Source: Mesocentrotus franciscanus (Eukaryota > Echinodermata > Echinoidea > Camarodonta > Strongylocentrotidae). Taken from it: a DNA stretch of 64,000 nucleotides. The stretch covers positions 5,046,865-5,110,864 of the forward strand of contig CP137683.1 of assembly GCA_037976565.1 (NCBI GenBank), in the 5' to 3' direction. Made by a program: the position numbers and the translations under genes. Below, piece by piece: positions 34,072 to 47,254 of the stretch. The notes beneath the pieces are model-generated. The model was not told the DNA's origin. It was given only the letters and a program-made list of their open reading frames with translations, and made no database searches. How positions within the stretch are numbered: position 1 is the first letter of the stretch; each line of letters opens with the position of its first letter.

Positions 34072-34397
34072 TATACAGTCATGTCTTATAGCTTCCCCTT
34101 TCTCATTCTGTGTCCGGGTTTCAAAGTTTTGGCTTCATAATTATGAAACTGTAATAGGGCTTGCAATCTCTCCCTTACTTCAAAATTCTGTTCATAACGG
34201 TATATACACGGCATTATTTTGGCAAATACAAGTCATGTTGTATTAAGATGTATGAGCGTGACCAGCTTTGTCTATGGCATTTTTTTGGGGGCCGGGCGGT
34301 TTAATGGTGGAATAAGAAAATCAAATGTTTTATATTTTGTATTGCTAGCTGTAAAATTAATTTGTTGAAATTTAGTATGTTTTAACATTTACCAGGG
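34072..34397. other. Sequence related to the 29.6-31.8 kb tandem repeat
   Basis: TGTCCGGGTTTCAAAGTT and TTGCTAGCTGTAAAATTAAT resemble TGTCTGGGTTTCAAAGTT at 29597 and the GTTAGCTGTAAAATG units. The hAT element therefore probably landed within or beside that repeat. Confidence 0.5.
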
Positions 34398-37300
34398 GCA
34401 CTTGTTTTTCCGAAGGTTCGTTTTCGTAATTCAAAAATTAAAAAGGATTCATAATTCCGAAAATAAAATAGGGTACATAATTCCGAAAATAAAAACTATT
34501 ACTGAATAAGAACCAGGTTCATAATTCCGAAATGAAAAAGGGTTCATAATTCCGAAAATTAAATAGGGTTCATAATTCCGAAAATGAACTAAGGTACCTT
34601 AAAAGGAGGGCAAGGGGACCAAAACGACTGAGCAGCCCCCCCTCTCCGTATCAAGAATAATTTTTTAAAAAGGGAAAATAAAAACTATTACTGAATAAGA
34701 ACCAGGTTCATAATTCCGAAAATGAAATAGCGTTCATAATTCCGAAGGTTTGTATTTCCAAAAATAAGAAAGGGTTCATAATTCCGAAAATGGAAAAGGG
34801 TTCATAATTCCGAAAATGAAAAAGGGTTCATCATGATAATTCCGAAAATTAAAGAGGGTTCATAATTCCGTAAAAAACGACTGAGCAGCCCCCTTCCCTC
34901 CTCTCCGTATCAAGAATAATTAAAAAGGGAAAATAAAAACTATTACTGAATAAGAACCAGGTTCATAATTCCGAAAATGAAAAAGGGTTCATAATTCTGA
35001 AAATTAAATAGGGTTCATAATTCCGAAAGTGAAATAAGGTACCTTAAAAGGAAGGCAAGGGGACCAAAACGGCCGAGCAGCCCCCTCTCCGTATCAAGAA
35101 TAATTTTTTTTTTAAGGAAAAGAAAACTTATTACTGAATAAGAACCAGGTTCGTATTTCCGAAGGTTCATAATTCCGAAAATGAAAAAGGGTTCATAATT
35201 CCGAAAATTAAATAGGGTTCATAATTCCGAAAATAAAATAGGGTACATAATTCCGAAAATAAAAACTATTACTGAATAAGAACCAGGTTCATAATTCCGA
35301 AATGAAAAAGGGTTCATAATTCCGAAAATTAAATAGGGTTCATAATTCCGAAAATGAACTAAGGTACCTTAAAAGGAGGGCAAGGGGACCAAAACGACTG
35401 AGCAGCCCCCCCTCGCCGTATCAAGAATAATTTTTTAAAAGGGAAAATAAAAACTATTACTGAATAAGAACCAGGTTCATAATTCCGAAAATGAAATAGC
35501 GTTCATAATTCCGAAGGTTTGTATTTCCAAAAATAAGAAAGGGTTCATAATTCCGAAAATGGAAAAGGGTTCATAATTCCGAAAATGAAAAAGGGTTCAT
35601 CATGATAATTCCGAAAATTAAAGAGGGTTCATAATTCCGTAAAAAACGACTGAGCAGCCCCTCCTCCTCTCCGTATCAAGAATAATTAAAAAGGGAAAAT
35701 AAAAACTATTACTGAATAAGAACCAGGTTCATAATTCCGAAAATGAAAAAGGGTTCATAATTCTGAAAATTAAATAGGGTTCATAATTCCGAAAGTGAAA
35801 TAAGGTACCTTAAAAGGAAGGCAAGGGGACCAAAACGGCCGAGCAGCCCACCCCCCCTCTCCGTATCAAGAATAATTTTTTTTTTTAAGGAAAAGAAAAC
35901 TTATTACTGAATAAGAACCAGGTTCGTATTTCCGAAGGTTCATAATTCCGAAAATGAAAAAGGGTTCATAATTCCGAAAATTAAATAGGGTTCATAATTC
36001 CGAAAATAAAATAGGGTACATAATTCCGAAAATAAAAACTATTACTGAATAAGAACCAGGTTCATAATTCCGAAATGAAAAAGGGTTCATAATTCCGAAA
36101 ATTAAATAGGGTTCATAATTCCGAAAATGAACTAAGGTACCTTAAAAGGAGGGCAAGGGGACCAAAACGACTGAGCAGCCCCCTCTCCGTATCAAGAATA
36201 ATTTTTTAAAAATGGAAAATAAAAACTATTACTGAATAAGAACCAGGTTCATAATTCCGAAAATGAAATAGCGTTCATAATTCCGAAGGTTTGTATTTCC
36301 AAAAATAAGAAAGGGTTCATAATTCCGAAAATGGAAAAGGGTTCATAATTCCGAAAATGAAAAAGGGTTCATCATGATAATTCCGAAAATTAAAGAGGGT
36401 TCATAATTCCGTAAAAAACGACTGAGCAGCCCCCTCCTTTCTTCTCCGTATCAAGAATAATTAAAAAAGGGAAAATAAAAACTACTACTGAATAAGAACC
36501 AGGTTCATAATTCCGAAAATGAAAAAGGGTTCATAATTCTGAAAATTAAATAGGGTTCATAATTCCGAAAGTGAAATAAGGTACCTTAAAAGGAAGGCAA
36601 GGGGACCAAAACGGCCGAGCAGCCCCCTCTCCGTATCAAGAATAATTTTTTTTTAAGGAAAAGAAAACTTATTACTGAATAAGAACCAGGTTCGTATTTC
36701 CGAAGGTTCATAATTCCGAAAATGAAAAAGGGTTCATAATTCCGAAAATTAAATAGGGTTCATAATTCCGAAAATAAAATAGGGTACATAATTCCGAAAA
36801 TAAAAACTATTACTGAATAAGAACCAGGTTCATAATTCCGAAATGAAAAAGGGTTCATAATTCCGAAAATTAAATAGGGTTCATAATTCCGAAAATGAAC
36901 TAAGGTACCTTAAAAGGAGGGCAAGGGGACCAAAACGACTGAGCAGCCCCCTCTCCGTATCAAGAATAATTTTTTAAAAATGGAAAATAAAAACTATTAC
37001 TGAATAAGAACCAGGTTCATAATTCCGAAAATGAAATAGCGTTCATAATTCCGAAGGTTTGTATTTCCAAAAATAAGAAAGGGTTCATAATTCCGAAAAT
37101 GGAAAAGGGTTCATAATTCCGAAAATGAAAAGGGTTCATCATGATAATTCCGAAAATTAAAGAGGGTTCATAATTCCGTAAAAAACGACTGAGCAGCCCC
37201 CTCCTTTCTTCTCCGTATCAAGAATAATTAAAAAAGGGAAAATAAAAACTACTACTGAATAAGAACCAGGTTCATAATTCCGAAAATGAAAAAGGGTTCA

Positions 37301-38790
37301 TAATTCTGAAAATTAAATAGGGTTCATAATTCCGAAAGTGAAATAAGGTACCTTAAAAGGAAGGCAAGGGGACCAAAACGGCCGAGCAGCCCCCTCTCCG
37401 TATCAAGAATAATTTTTTTTTTTAAGGAAAAGAAAACTTACTGAATAAGAACCAGGTTCGTATTTCCGAAGGTTCATAATTCCGAAAATGAAAAAGGGTT
37501 CATAATTCCGAAAATTAAATAGGGTTCATAATTCCGAAAATGAAATTAGGTACCTTAAAAGGAGGGCAAGGGGACCAAAACGACTGAGTAGCCCCCCTCT
37601 CCGTATCAAGAATAATTATAAAAAAAAGGGAAAATCAAAACTATTACTGAACAAGAACCAGGATCATAATTCCGAAAATGAAAAAGGGTTCATAATTCCG
37701 AAATTTAAATAGGGTTCATTATTCCGAAAATTAAATAAGGTACCTTAAAAGGAGGGCAAGGGACTAAAAACGATTGAGCAGCCCCCTCCTCTCCATATCA
37801 AGAATAATTAAAAAGGGAAAATAAAAACTATTACTGAATAAGAACCAGGTTCATAATTCCGAAAATGAAAAAGGGTTCATAATTCTGAAAATTAAATAGG
37901 GTTCATAATTCCGAAAGTGAAATAAGGTACCTTAAAAGGAAGGCAAGGGGACCAAAACGGCCGAGCAGCCCCCTCTCCGTATCAAGAATAATTTTTTTTT
38001 TTAAGGAAAAGAAAACTTATTACTGAATAAGAACCAGGTTCGTATTTCCGAAGGTTCATAATTCCGAAATTGAAAAAGGGTTCATAATTCCGAAAATGAA
38101 AGAAGGCTCATAATTCCGAAGGTTCATAATTCCGAAAATGAAAAAGGATTCATAATTCCGAAAATAAATAAGGGTTTATAATTCCGAAAATGTAATAGAT
38201 TGATTGATTGATTTTTATTCGACAAGCTTCCAACATATACAATAATAACAGATCAGAAATAAGTCAGCTTGAACAGGATAACCCACGAAAGCTCGAGAGC
38301 TTATTTCCAGTGGGGTCCCTTACAGACATGTACAAAATCAATAAGTGAAAATAGTAATATTTACAGACAGATAAGAACCATAAAAAGAATTACTTATTAA
38401 AGATAGGGTTCATAATTCCGAAGGTTTGTATTTCCAAAAATAAAAAAAGGGTTCATAATTCCGAAAGTGGAAAACTTCAAAAGGGTTCATAATTCCGAAA
38501 ATGAAAAAGGGTTCATAATTCCGAAAATGAAAAAGGGTTCATAATTCCGAAAATGAAAAAGGGTTCATAATTCCGAAAATTAAAGAGGGTTCATAATTCC
38601 GAAGGTTTGTATTTCCAAAAATAAGAAAGGGTTCATAATTCCGAAAATGGAAAAGGGTTCATAATTCCGAAAATGAAAAAGGGTTCATCATGATAATTCC
38701 GAAAATTAAAGAGGGTTCATAATTCCGTAAAATGAAATAAGGTACCTAAAAGGAGGGAGGTGGGGGACCAAAACGACTGAGCAGCCCCCT
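34398..38790. repeat. Satellite of GGTTCATAATTCCGAAAAT with 770-bp higher-order unit
   Basis: The basic unit is 19-25 bp, GGTTCATAATTCCGAAAAT plus a variable GAAAAAG or TAAATAG. Variants GGTTTGTATTTCCAAAAAT and TTCGTATTTCCGAAGG occur at fixed places. Groups of units are separated by a constant spacer (GGTACCTTAAAAGGAGGGCA, GACTGAGCAGCCCCC, CCGTATCAAGAATAA, ACTATTACTGAATAAGAACC). The block AAAACGACTG in the same context starts at 34621, 35391, 36164 and 36932, giving a higher-order period of 768-773 bp made of three subunits. Four nearly identical higher-order copies are followed by degraded ones. There are no open frames. Confidence 0.95.
38187..38405 (-). mobile_element. LINE or SINE 3' fragment inserted in the satellite
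   Basis: Breaks the satellite pattern. On the minus strand it reads GGGACCCCACTGGAAATAAG, then GAAGCTTGTCGAATAAAAAT, then a (CAAT)n tail. This is the structure of a 5'-truncated non-LTR retroelement 3' end. The host repeat resumes on both sides. Confidence 0.65.
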
Positions 38791-38859
38791 CAAGACCTAA
38801 AAAAGGGAGAGAGATAAAGGGAAAAGCAAACTTTTACTGAATAAGAACCAGTGAATCAT

Positions 38860-39235
38860 GCGGTCGCCGGATACTTCTATCTTTCCTTATGTTATTCTTT
38901 GTTCTTATTCGTCTATCATTTCCTCTTTCTATCTTCATTTCCTTATTCTTTGTTTTCCTTCTATCTTCTTCTCTTTCTATCTTGCCTAATGTTAGGCTAT
39001 TCTTTGTTTTTATCCTTCTTTCATTTCCTCTTTCTATCTACAAGCTAACATCAAGAAAGAAAGAATTATCAGGTGCCTGCCAGATAATTATCTTTCCTTA
39101 TCATGATTATGTTATTTTCCTTCTATCTTCTTCACTTTCTATCTTTCCTTATCTTATTCTTTGTTTTTATCTATCTATCTCTCATTATGTCATTCTTTGA
39201 TTTTATTTTTCCATCATTTCCTCTTACTATATACA
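38860..39235. repeat. Pyrimidine-rich tandem repeat
   Basis: Units of about 60-75 bp with TTATTCTTTGTTTTTATC, CATTTCCTCTTTCTATCT and a CTTATG variant are repeated about five times. They create hydrophobic low-complexity open frames that are not genes. Confidence 0.75.
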
Positions 39236-40044
39236 TCATAACAACATTATATGGCGGCCGCCACATTATTATTTTCGATAAAAGCAGAAAATGCGCGAAA
39301 CATTGGACATTGGACATTGGAGAAAAAAATAACCGCGAAAGATACGAAAGCCCGGGTATGAGGTCAGTGGAAAATGCGAGGCAAGCAGTTATGTAATGTG
39401 TTACTGTGCACATGGGCGTCATCGGCGAGTATCTTGCAAGTTCTCAGGGGCTGCCAGCAATAAGAAAGGTAGGCCAATTATTAAAAGACACCAAAAGAGT
39501 ATCTGTACATAATATGCACATCGTTTCGGGGGAGTATTTCTATTGTTGAGCATTTTGTTGACCACATAATTGTCCGGTGAGGAGATGCCGTCATTTGTGC
39601 ATAGCCAGACATGGATACAGCTCCGCGGGCTGTGCAGCGCAGCCCTAGCGCTAGGCGACCGATCGTGGAGCAAGTCATCGTGCATGCAGCTTGCTACCAA
39701 ACGCAAAGACGGCAGTTCAGCTCAGCGAGATAGCTCGCTAGCAGACAACAGTTCTCACGCTGGGCGAGAATGAGTGCGCGTTTCGGCGATGAAACCGCTG
39801 TATGTTTTCGTTCAACCGAGAGAGGGCGTTAGACCGTTAAGAGATTCAAACAAGTTATTCAACGGTTTCCTCGCGAAAAGGGTATACGACGAGGGTTGTT
39901 TTAACACCCGAATTCTTCTAAATGCGTCAAGATAATAGAGAAATATTGATTACATTTGCTATTTTAGTGTCCATCGAACCTTTTATGACCATAAATTACC
40001 AGTTTTGCTGTCAATACGTTTTTATTACCAGTACTCAAGTTTAG
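39236..40044. other. Unassigned, moderately GC-rich
   Basis: TTGGACATTGGACATTGG microrepeat near 39304. Three overlapping short frames lie at 39419-39773 on both strands and none is recognised. This may include the 5' untranslated region of the LINE that follows. Confidence 0.35.
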
Positions 40045-40513
40045 CTTTCTACGGCATCCTGAAAACAAAGATGAGAATACAGATGATCAGATCTACAGCC
40101 TTGTGTCCGAGCGATTAGGTGTACAATTGTCCTCGGAGAAGATTGATAGATCTCATCGTGTCTCGGCCAGGATGCAAAGCAGCTCGTCGAAGAGCGGAGA
40201 TACAACTACTACTGCCGCGGATGGCGCTACAACCAGGAAGAAACAGCCGAGAGCAATAATAGTGAAGTTTTGCTCCTATCGAAAGCGGTCAGCTGTTCTG
40301 CACGCCAGGCGCAAATTGAAGGGATCCGGCTTAGCTATTGATGAAGCACTAACGGCATACAACCTAGATCTTCTGTGGAAAGCCAAGCATCATGAAAAGG
40401 TCAAAGAAGCCTGGACATCAGATGGTCACGTGATAGTTCTAATTGCCGCTACGAGAGGAAAAACTATAAAAAGGGTCATACGGAACTTACATGAATTGAA
40501 CAAACTACCATAA
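40045..40513 (+). pseudogene. LINE P1 ORF1, C-terminal part
   Basis: An open frame runs in from about 40060 (PENKDENTDDQIYSLVSERL) to 40513. There is no ATG, so the protein is 5'-truncated or frameshifted. A one-base loss near 40055 separates TACGGCATCC from its expected frame. The segment with PRAIIVKFCSYRKRSAVLHA, DEALTAYNLDLLWKAK and AWTSDGHVIV matches the C-terminal nucleic-acid-binding region of ORF1 proteins of CR1/L2-like LINEs. ORF2 starts about 225 nt downstream, as in bicistronic elements. Confidence 0.8.
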
Positions 40514-40737
40514 TAAATTAATGGACACATGCATGCGATGATACATTTCACTACACTTGACTGGCATTTTCCCCACAATTGACTCAATTTGTCCTGATTT
40601 GTTTTTAATATTACGTGTTATATTCTTATTATAAGTAAATTTTGAATGTTACTTATTGTCATTACTTATTTTAGTTAACGCAGTCTCACATCTCGTGTAA
40701 TTTTGTGTTTTTTCTGTATTTTTGGAATTAGTCTTCT

Positions 40738-43700
40738 TTGTCTTTGCCACGTGTCCTAATGCATCCAAATAATAATACTTTTAGAACTTCACTTCCTGAA
40801 TTTCAGATTAATGATTCAAACTCTTTGCATCAACTGCCCTTTGCTGGAATTGATGATACAGACCTTCGTACATTATTTGTAAATAATACTCCTTTTAATA
40901 ACAATACTCATGATTGTCTGAATGTCAACAATTTTGAATATGATTCTGATGACACTCCTAAGTGTATACCCTATGTAAAATATCTGCTTGAACCCGACTT
41001 TAAACAGATTGCCCCTTGTCAAAAGGAAAATCAATTTAGTGTGTTACACATAAATGCCAGAAGTTTGTGGCAGAATTTTGATAATATCAACAATTATTTT
41101 ATTAATTTGGAATTCCAATTTTCTGTAATCGGTATATCGGAAACGTGGATAAATCCGACTGCAATATTTCCTTATTGTATTGAAGGTTATATATTTATAC
41201 ACGCCGATAGGAAAACTGGTCGTGGAGGTGGTGTGGGACTTTTCATACGAGATGACCTGCAATACAAAATTCATGATTTTTCAGATCAGTGTGACGGTGT
41301 TGAAATTCTTGGTATCGAAATTTTATGCAAACACTCCAAAAACATATTTGTAATAGTTACTTACCGTCAGCCCAAATCTAATCTTTCATTATTTATATCA
41401 TTCCTTGATAACATTTTGAATGATCCCAATATAAAGAGCTCAAACTCATATCTCATTGGTGATTTTAATGTTGATATTTTGAAGCACAAAATTAGTCCTA
41501 TTGTATCTGAATTTGTAAATGTTACATTGTCCGCCGGATTTTACCCCCTTATTGATAAGCCAACACGAATTGATCCTCGTTCCGCCTCACTAATCGATAA
41601 TATTTATACAAATGTTTTTCATAAAAATTTGTTTTCAGGTATTTTAATAACAGACATATCAGATCACTTTCCTATTTTTAATATTTCTCAATCTTTTGAT
41701 AATCTTTGTGTAAATACTAATAATTCACATGCATATCGTAAAATCACAACTGAAAAATTGAAAAATTATCTGAAGCCCTAAGAAGTACTAATTGGTCAAG
41801 TGTTTTAAATGAGCAAAATCCAGAGAAAGCATATAATTTATTATTGTATACTTATTGTAAATTGTACAATGTATATCTTCCTTTGCTAACTGCACGAAGT
41901 GGGAAGAAAAATAAGCCGAAAAAGTCATGGGTCACCTTGGAAATATTGAAATTAATAAGAAAGAAAAACAGATTATATAAATTATATTTTAAAAATCCTA
42001 GTGAAAGTAGAAAAAATAAATATAAAAGGTGTCGCAATGATGTTAATAATATTTTACGACGTTCTAAGAGAAAGTATTATCATGATAGATTTGAATCAGT
42101 CAAAAGTAATTTGAAGAAAACGTGGTCAATTATCAATGTGGTCCTTGGAAGAAAAAATACTTCAGGAAATAAACCCACCATGTTTATCTATAAAGGGAGT
42201 GCATTAAGTGAACCGCAAGAAATTGCTGAAAAAATAATGAGTTTTTTATTGATATTGGTTCTAATGTTCTTAAAGATCATTCAGTGTATAATAATGATTT
42301 TTCTTGTTACATGCCTAATCGTTTAGATCACACACTATTTTTTAAACCAGTTACTGTGTTGGAGCTATTAGATATCGGTAAGAATCTAAAAGGAGGCACA
42401 AGCTGTGGAATAGATGGTATTAGTCCAAATGTTGTGAAATACACGTTGCCATACATTGTTGAACCCTTCCTTTATATTTGTAATTTGTCGTTAAAAACAG
42501 GCCATGTACCCAGTAAATTTAAAATATCCAAGGTAATACCTGTGTTTAAAAAAAATGATCCGTCAGACTTTTCGAACTATCGACCCATATCTATTTTGCC
42601 ATGCTTCTCTAAGATAATTGAAAGATTAGTTTATAATAGATTATATGGATTTTTAGCAAAATATACTGTTTTATTTCATGGTCAATATGGATTTCGTACA
42701 AACCATTCTACTCACATGGCTTTAATTGAAATACAGGACAAAATAATACAACATTTTAATAATAATAAGCATGTAATTGGTGTTTTTATGGACCTTTCTA
42801 AGGCCTTTGATTCGCTTTCTTTATCTTTTTATTAAGGAAATTGCAATATTATGGTATAAGAGGAACAACTTTTAAATGGTTTGAATCTTACTTATTAAAT
42901 AGACAACAGTGTACTGTTTTTAATGAGTGTACATCATATTTTAAAACCGTAAAAACAGGAGTACCTCAAGGATCTATTTTAGGACCATTATTATTTTTAT
43001 TGTACATAAATGATATTACTAACTCTTGCCCTGGATGTGATTTGATGTTATATGCCGATGATACAACCATTCTATCCGCTCATTATGATATTGATCTTTT
43101 AGTTCAATTTTTAAATGAAAATCTTTCTAAAATATCATCTTGGTTTAAGTGCAATAACCTATCATTAAATGTCAATAAAACGGAATATATGTATTTTCAT
43201 AAAAGAGGATATCAAGTACCTAGAAACATAAAAATATACATAGATAATACGCTCTTGCGAAGAAGTGAAAGTGTACTTTTTTTGGGTGTTACTTTGAATG
43301 AATCCTTGAATTGGAAGGATCATATTACTTCTGTAAGCCTAAAGGTTGCACGTTATGTCGGAATTATGTATCGATTGAAAAATATTTTACCTGCATATGT
43401 CTTATTTAATATTTACAATACGTTTATTTTATCCACTATTTCTTACTGCAATACTGTTTGGGGAAATACTTATTGTACACACTTACACAAATTAATTATA
43501 TTACAGAAAAAAGCAATACGTATATGTACTAATTCGAGTTATATGACACCCTCATCCCCACTATTTAAGAAATTATGTACACTTAAGTTATTAGATATAA
43601 ACAAACTACAAATATGTTCCCTTATGCAAAGATTCAATACCCACATTTTGTTTTTATACTTAATGAATATGTTTTCTTTAAATTCTCAGATTCATAGGTA

Positions 43701-43878
43701 TCCCACAAGAAATGCAAACAAATTTCATCGGTGGACATATAATAATGATTATTCAAGATACTCTCTGAGACATTCGGGTCCAGTTCTTTGGAATAATGTA
43801 AAATGTAACCAATTTAATATTTCATTTAATAATACATTCAGGAGGCAATATAAGAAACATTTAATTTCTTCATACTGA
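40738..43878 (+). pseudogene. LINE P1 ORF2: endonuclease-reverse transcriptase, frameshifted
   Basis: The first frame (40738-41781) is an APE-type endonuclease with VLHINARSL near residue 102, ISETW, GGGVGLFI, GDFNVD near 240 and SDHFPI near 307. After a shift near 41765 a basic linker follows (41844-42230). After a second shift near 42230 the reverse transcriptase fingers and palm appear (SNYRPISILPCFSKIIERL, GQYGFR, GVFMDLSKAFD). After a third shift near 42810-42835 come GVPQGSILGPLLFLLYIND and the catalytic YADD (codons starting at 43051), then a thumb/C-terminal region with YPTRNANKFH. In live elements this enzyme nicks the target and copies its RNA there. Three frameshifts make it inactive. 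The architecture is closest to the CR1/L2/Rex-like group. Confidence 0.9.
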
Positions 43879-44370
43879 TTACTTTTAATTTGTTTAATAT
43901 CTTTTCTTAAATTATCCTGTAGAACCATACCATACTGTTCGATGCTCTTATATGTTTAAAAAAATGTTTTTCATGTTTATGTTCTCATGTTCTAATGTTC
44001 TATGTTTTATGTATTGTTTCACCAATCTCTAGATTGTATGATAATAATGTATTAAAAAACAAATACATAAATTAGGTGTACACACCCTAACAAGCCACAA
44101 ACCTGGCTTTCATTGTGTTCACCATTTTCCAATTACCCACTTATGTTTTTTTAATGTGAATACTGATTTATGTATTATACGGTCTACGTTTTCTTCCCTT
44201 TCTTCACCTTGTTTCTCATTGAATGCTGTACTTGTTTGTTTTTATCTTCTTAATCGTTTGATTGAAATGTCATAGTTTTATAATGTTTTTATTGTCCATT
44301 GACTGTTTTTTTACACATTGTTTTAATTGATGTTGGGATTTGGAAATAAATGATTTGAATTGAAAATTGA
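43879..44370 (+). mobile_element. LINE P1 3' untranslated region
   Basis: AT-rich, ending GGAAATAAATGATTTGAATTG, a short TTGAA-like tail without long poly(A), as in CR1/L2-type elements. Confidence 0.65.
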
Positions 44371-44463
44371 TAGCATTTGATTTTACAATTGTCTCTCTCT
44401 CTCGACCATGTAAAAGAAGGGGATGCACTTTCAATGCACTTTGCACTCATGATTTAAAAACCA

Positions 44464-46257
44464 GTGTCTTGGTTCAAGTGCACGTTGGGAAGCAGTATAT
44501 GCACTTCATCAACAAGGGGTAAATTTCGCATTATTATCAAATTACCATCTGTATATCAGCGATTTGAACAAATGGAAAGGAGAGAACAACACAAGAGGGG
44601 TTCTGGATGTGAATGGAGAACTGCTAACCAACCAACTGGACATAGAGGATAGATGGCGTCATTATGTAGAGGAGTTGTATGCAAGGGACAATAAACCAGT
44701 CGCTCTGCCCTTGGAAATGGAAGAGTATGTCATGGCGGATGACGTTGGTCCTCCCTTACTTCCAGAAGAGGTGCATGCTGCAGCCTGACAGTTAAAGGAG
44801 AAAAAGGCGGCTAGTGAAGATAACATTACTGCTGAAATGCTCAAGAATATGGGGGAAGCTGGCATAATGGCACTGACTGAATTATGTCAACATATATATG
44901 AAAAGGGAATCTGGCCAGAGGCTTGGACAAGAAGCTAGTTGATAAATATTAAGAAGACTACAAAGGCAATCAGATGCGAGGATCACCGCACCGTCAGCCT
45001 GGTATCACATGCTTCAAAAGTATTGCTAAAGGTACTCCACCATCGGATTGAAGCGAGGTCCAAAGATTATATTGGAACTGACCAATTTGGCTTTCGTACA
45101 GGGGTCGGTACCCGAGAAGCAATTGCTGTAATGAGAATATTAAGTGATAGATGTATACAGCATGATCAGGACCTATATATCTGTTTTTTGGACTACGAAA
45201 AGGCATTTGATCGTGTCAATTGGACTAGGTTGATGGAAGTGCTGTCATCCATTTGTGTTGATTGGAGAGACCGTAGACTGATTGCAGCCTTGTACATGTC
45301 TCAGACTGCAAGCGTTCGCGTTGGAGATGTGGTCTCTGAACCAGCCGTAATTGGACGTGGAACACGTCAGGGACGCTTTCTGTCTCCAGACCTCTCCTCA
45401 TCAATATCTATGCAGAGGCAATGGTAAGAGAAGCTCTGGCAACGTTAGAAGGAGTGAACGTTGGAGGAGTGTTAATTAAGTCTGTACGGTACGCTGATGA
45501 TCAGGCCACGCTCGCTGTCACTGCCGATGGCCTTCAAAGACAGATGGTACAGTTGTACCAAGTGGTCAGGAGCTATGGCACGAGAATCCACGAGAAGAAA
45601 ACGAAGGTGATGATGATAAGTAAGGTCAAGACAAAAGTATTAACCATCATGATAAATGGCAACAGACTAGTGCAAGTCAACCACCTTAAGTATCTAGGCA
45701 GTGTGCTGACTGAGGATGGCAAGTCTGCCAAAGAGGTCAACTTGCGCTCAGCATTGGCAAGAGCTGCCTTCTTTCAACGACAAGATATCCTGATGAGCCA
45801 CAATATTTACCTTAGTTGAGAAAGCATCTTGTGAAGTCTCTAGTATGGAGTGTACTGTTGTATGGGGCAGAGACGTGGACACTCGCCAGGAAAGACATTC
45901 AGCGATTGGAGGCGGTCGAAATGTGCTGCTGGCGTAAATTACTAGGTGCGTCTTGGAGGTGAAGAGGTATTGCATCGAGCTCAAGAAAAGCGGGTGCTGC
46001 TTCAAACGATTAGAAAGAGACAGAATAAATGGCTTGGACACATACACCTGTAATGCGGCATGATGACGGCTTGATGATCAGAGTCATAGAAGGTCGTCTA
46101 CAGATGAGGGGAAGACCTCGTAAAGGCTTTCTAGATGATTTAATCGCAGAATGCGGAGCAACAGGATATGAAATGCTGAAACGGATGGCTAAAGACCGAG
46201 GTACTTGGAGAGACACTTGTTGTAGAATTCTGATTGGGTCACTGAACCTGTCATAAA
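44464..46257 (+). pseudogene. LINE P2: second, unrelated reverse-transcriptase remnant
   Basis: 5'-truncated. Broken frames read GVLDVNGELLTNQLDIEDRW, EDNITAEMLK, then a stop near 44786 and another near 44938. HRTVSLVSHASKVLLKVLHHRI, DQFGFRTGVGTREAIAVMRI and LDYEKAFDRVNW are the reverse transcriptase core. A frameshift near 45400 precedes VRYADDQATLAV (YADD at about 45490), KYLGSVLTEDG, LLYGAETWTL, WLGHI and RGRPRKGFLDDL. The C-terminal LYGAETW/WLGHI/RGRPR organisation differs from P1 and resembles the RTE-like group of endonuclease-RT elements, but I am not certain of the clade. Multiple stops and shifts make it dead. Confidence 0.85.
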
Positions 46258-47254
46258 CTGACAGATCAATATTGATGATATCTGCTCACTATTTTCGAAT
46301 AATATCATATGTGCTATAACTAGTTCAAATATTTTCAAATATATTTCGGTTATACAGTGCATGCTCTGGCGACAATTTCTCCGCGGTTAATAGTATAATT
46401 CTAACCTATATCTTTGGGGAAATAAAGCCCGGTGGAGCAATGGACGCCCGAGAATAATTATGTCGGAGCATCTCTGCCTCTTCAGGACCTGCCCGTGATC
46501 TGCTAGTCTTTATTCACCGCCCCCCCCCCCTCTCTCTCTCTCTCTCGCTCTCGCTCAGGCATACGAGGGGAGGGTTGCAGTACAGTGCCCCGATGTAGTG
46601 TTCAGATATTCCTGCAGCCATTATTCGTACCCTTGTGTAGGTCCATTTGTATAACGAAATTGTGAAATCTTAATAGTGTAATTTTTGCTTGTTTGTTTGG
46701 GTCACTCGCAAAATTCAGGAACTTGTAATTCAATAAAGCGGGCGATAGTCATTACTTCCTCCCCCTCTATCAAAAAAGTGCCCGTATTATGCTTTCGCTA
46801 TACTCTATACGCTATACTCCCCCTTATCTATCTCTCTCTCTCTCTTTCTATCTCGCATATACAGGCATTTATCTTTAATTTTATATTTTCTTCATATTTT
46901 TGAAGGAGACGGCATGCAAACACTGTAAGATGAATTATAGGGCATATTATTGACGGTACGTGCCTTGTTGTAAAAGTATACCCGATGACGTCAAATTGAA
47001 CGCTTAATTTTGCTTCTAAAAAGAAGTTAGCTGGAAAGAGTAGCACTTGTTTCACATTTTTTATTAAAGACTATCCTTGTCAGTCCCATTCGTATGTCCC
47101 AGTTGATACTACAAATCCTTTATTCGGAGAAAACCAATCTAAACTCGATCCTAAACTGGCTTAGGGAAGGCTTAGAATGGTCGCCTGGTCGCTCTCATTT
47201 TAAGAAAAACTATGTGACTGAGAATAAACGCTGCCAGTTCAAATTTGTTTACCT
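46258..47254. other. Unassigned, with simple repeats
   Basis: C-run then (CT)n at 46520-46556, and (TC)n at 46828-46852. No gene seen. Confidence 0.45.

Noticed and set aside
34398..38790. CRISPR-like regular spacing of GGTTCATAATTCCGAAAAT
   Set aside because: The spacers are themselves repeated and nearly identical between higher-order units, and the context is eukaryotic. This is a satellite.
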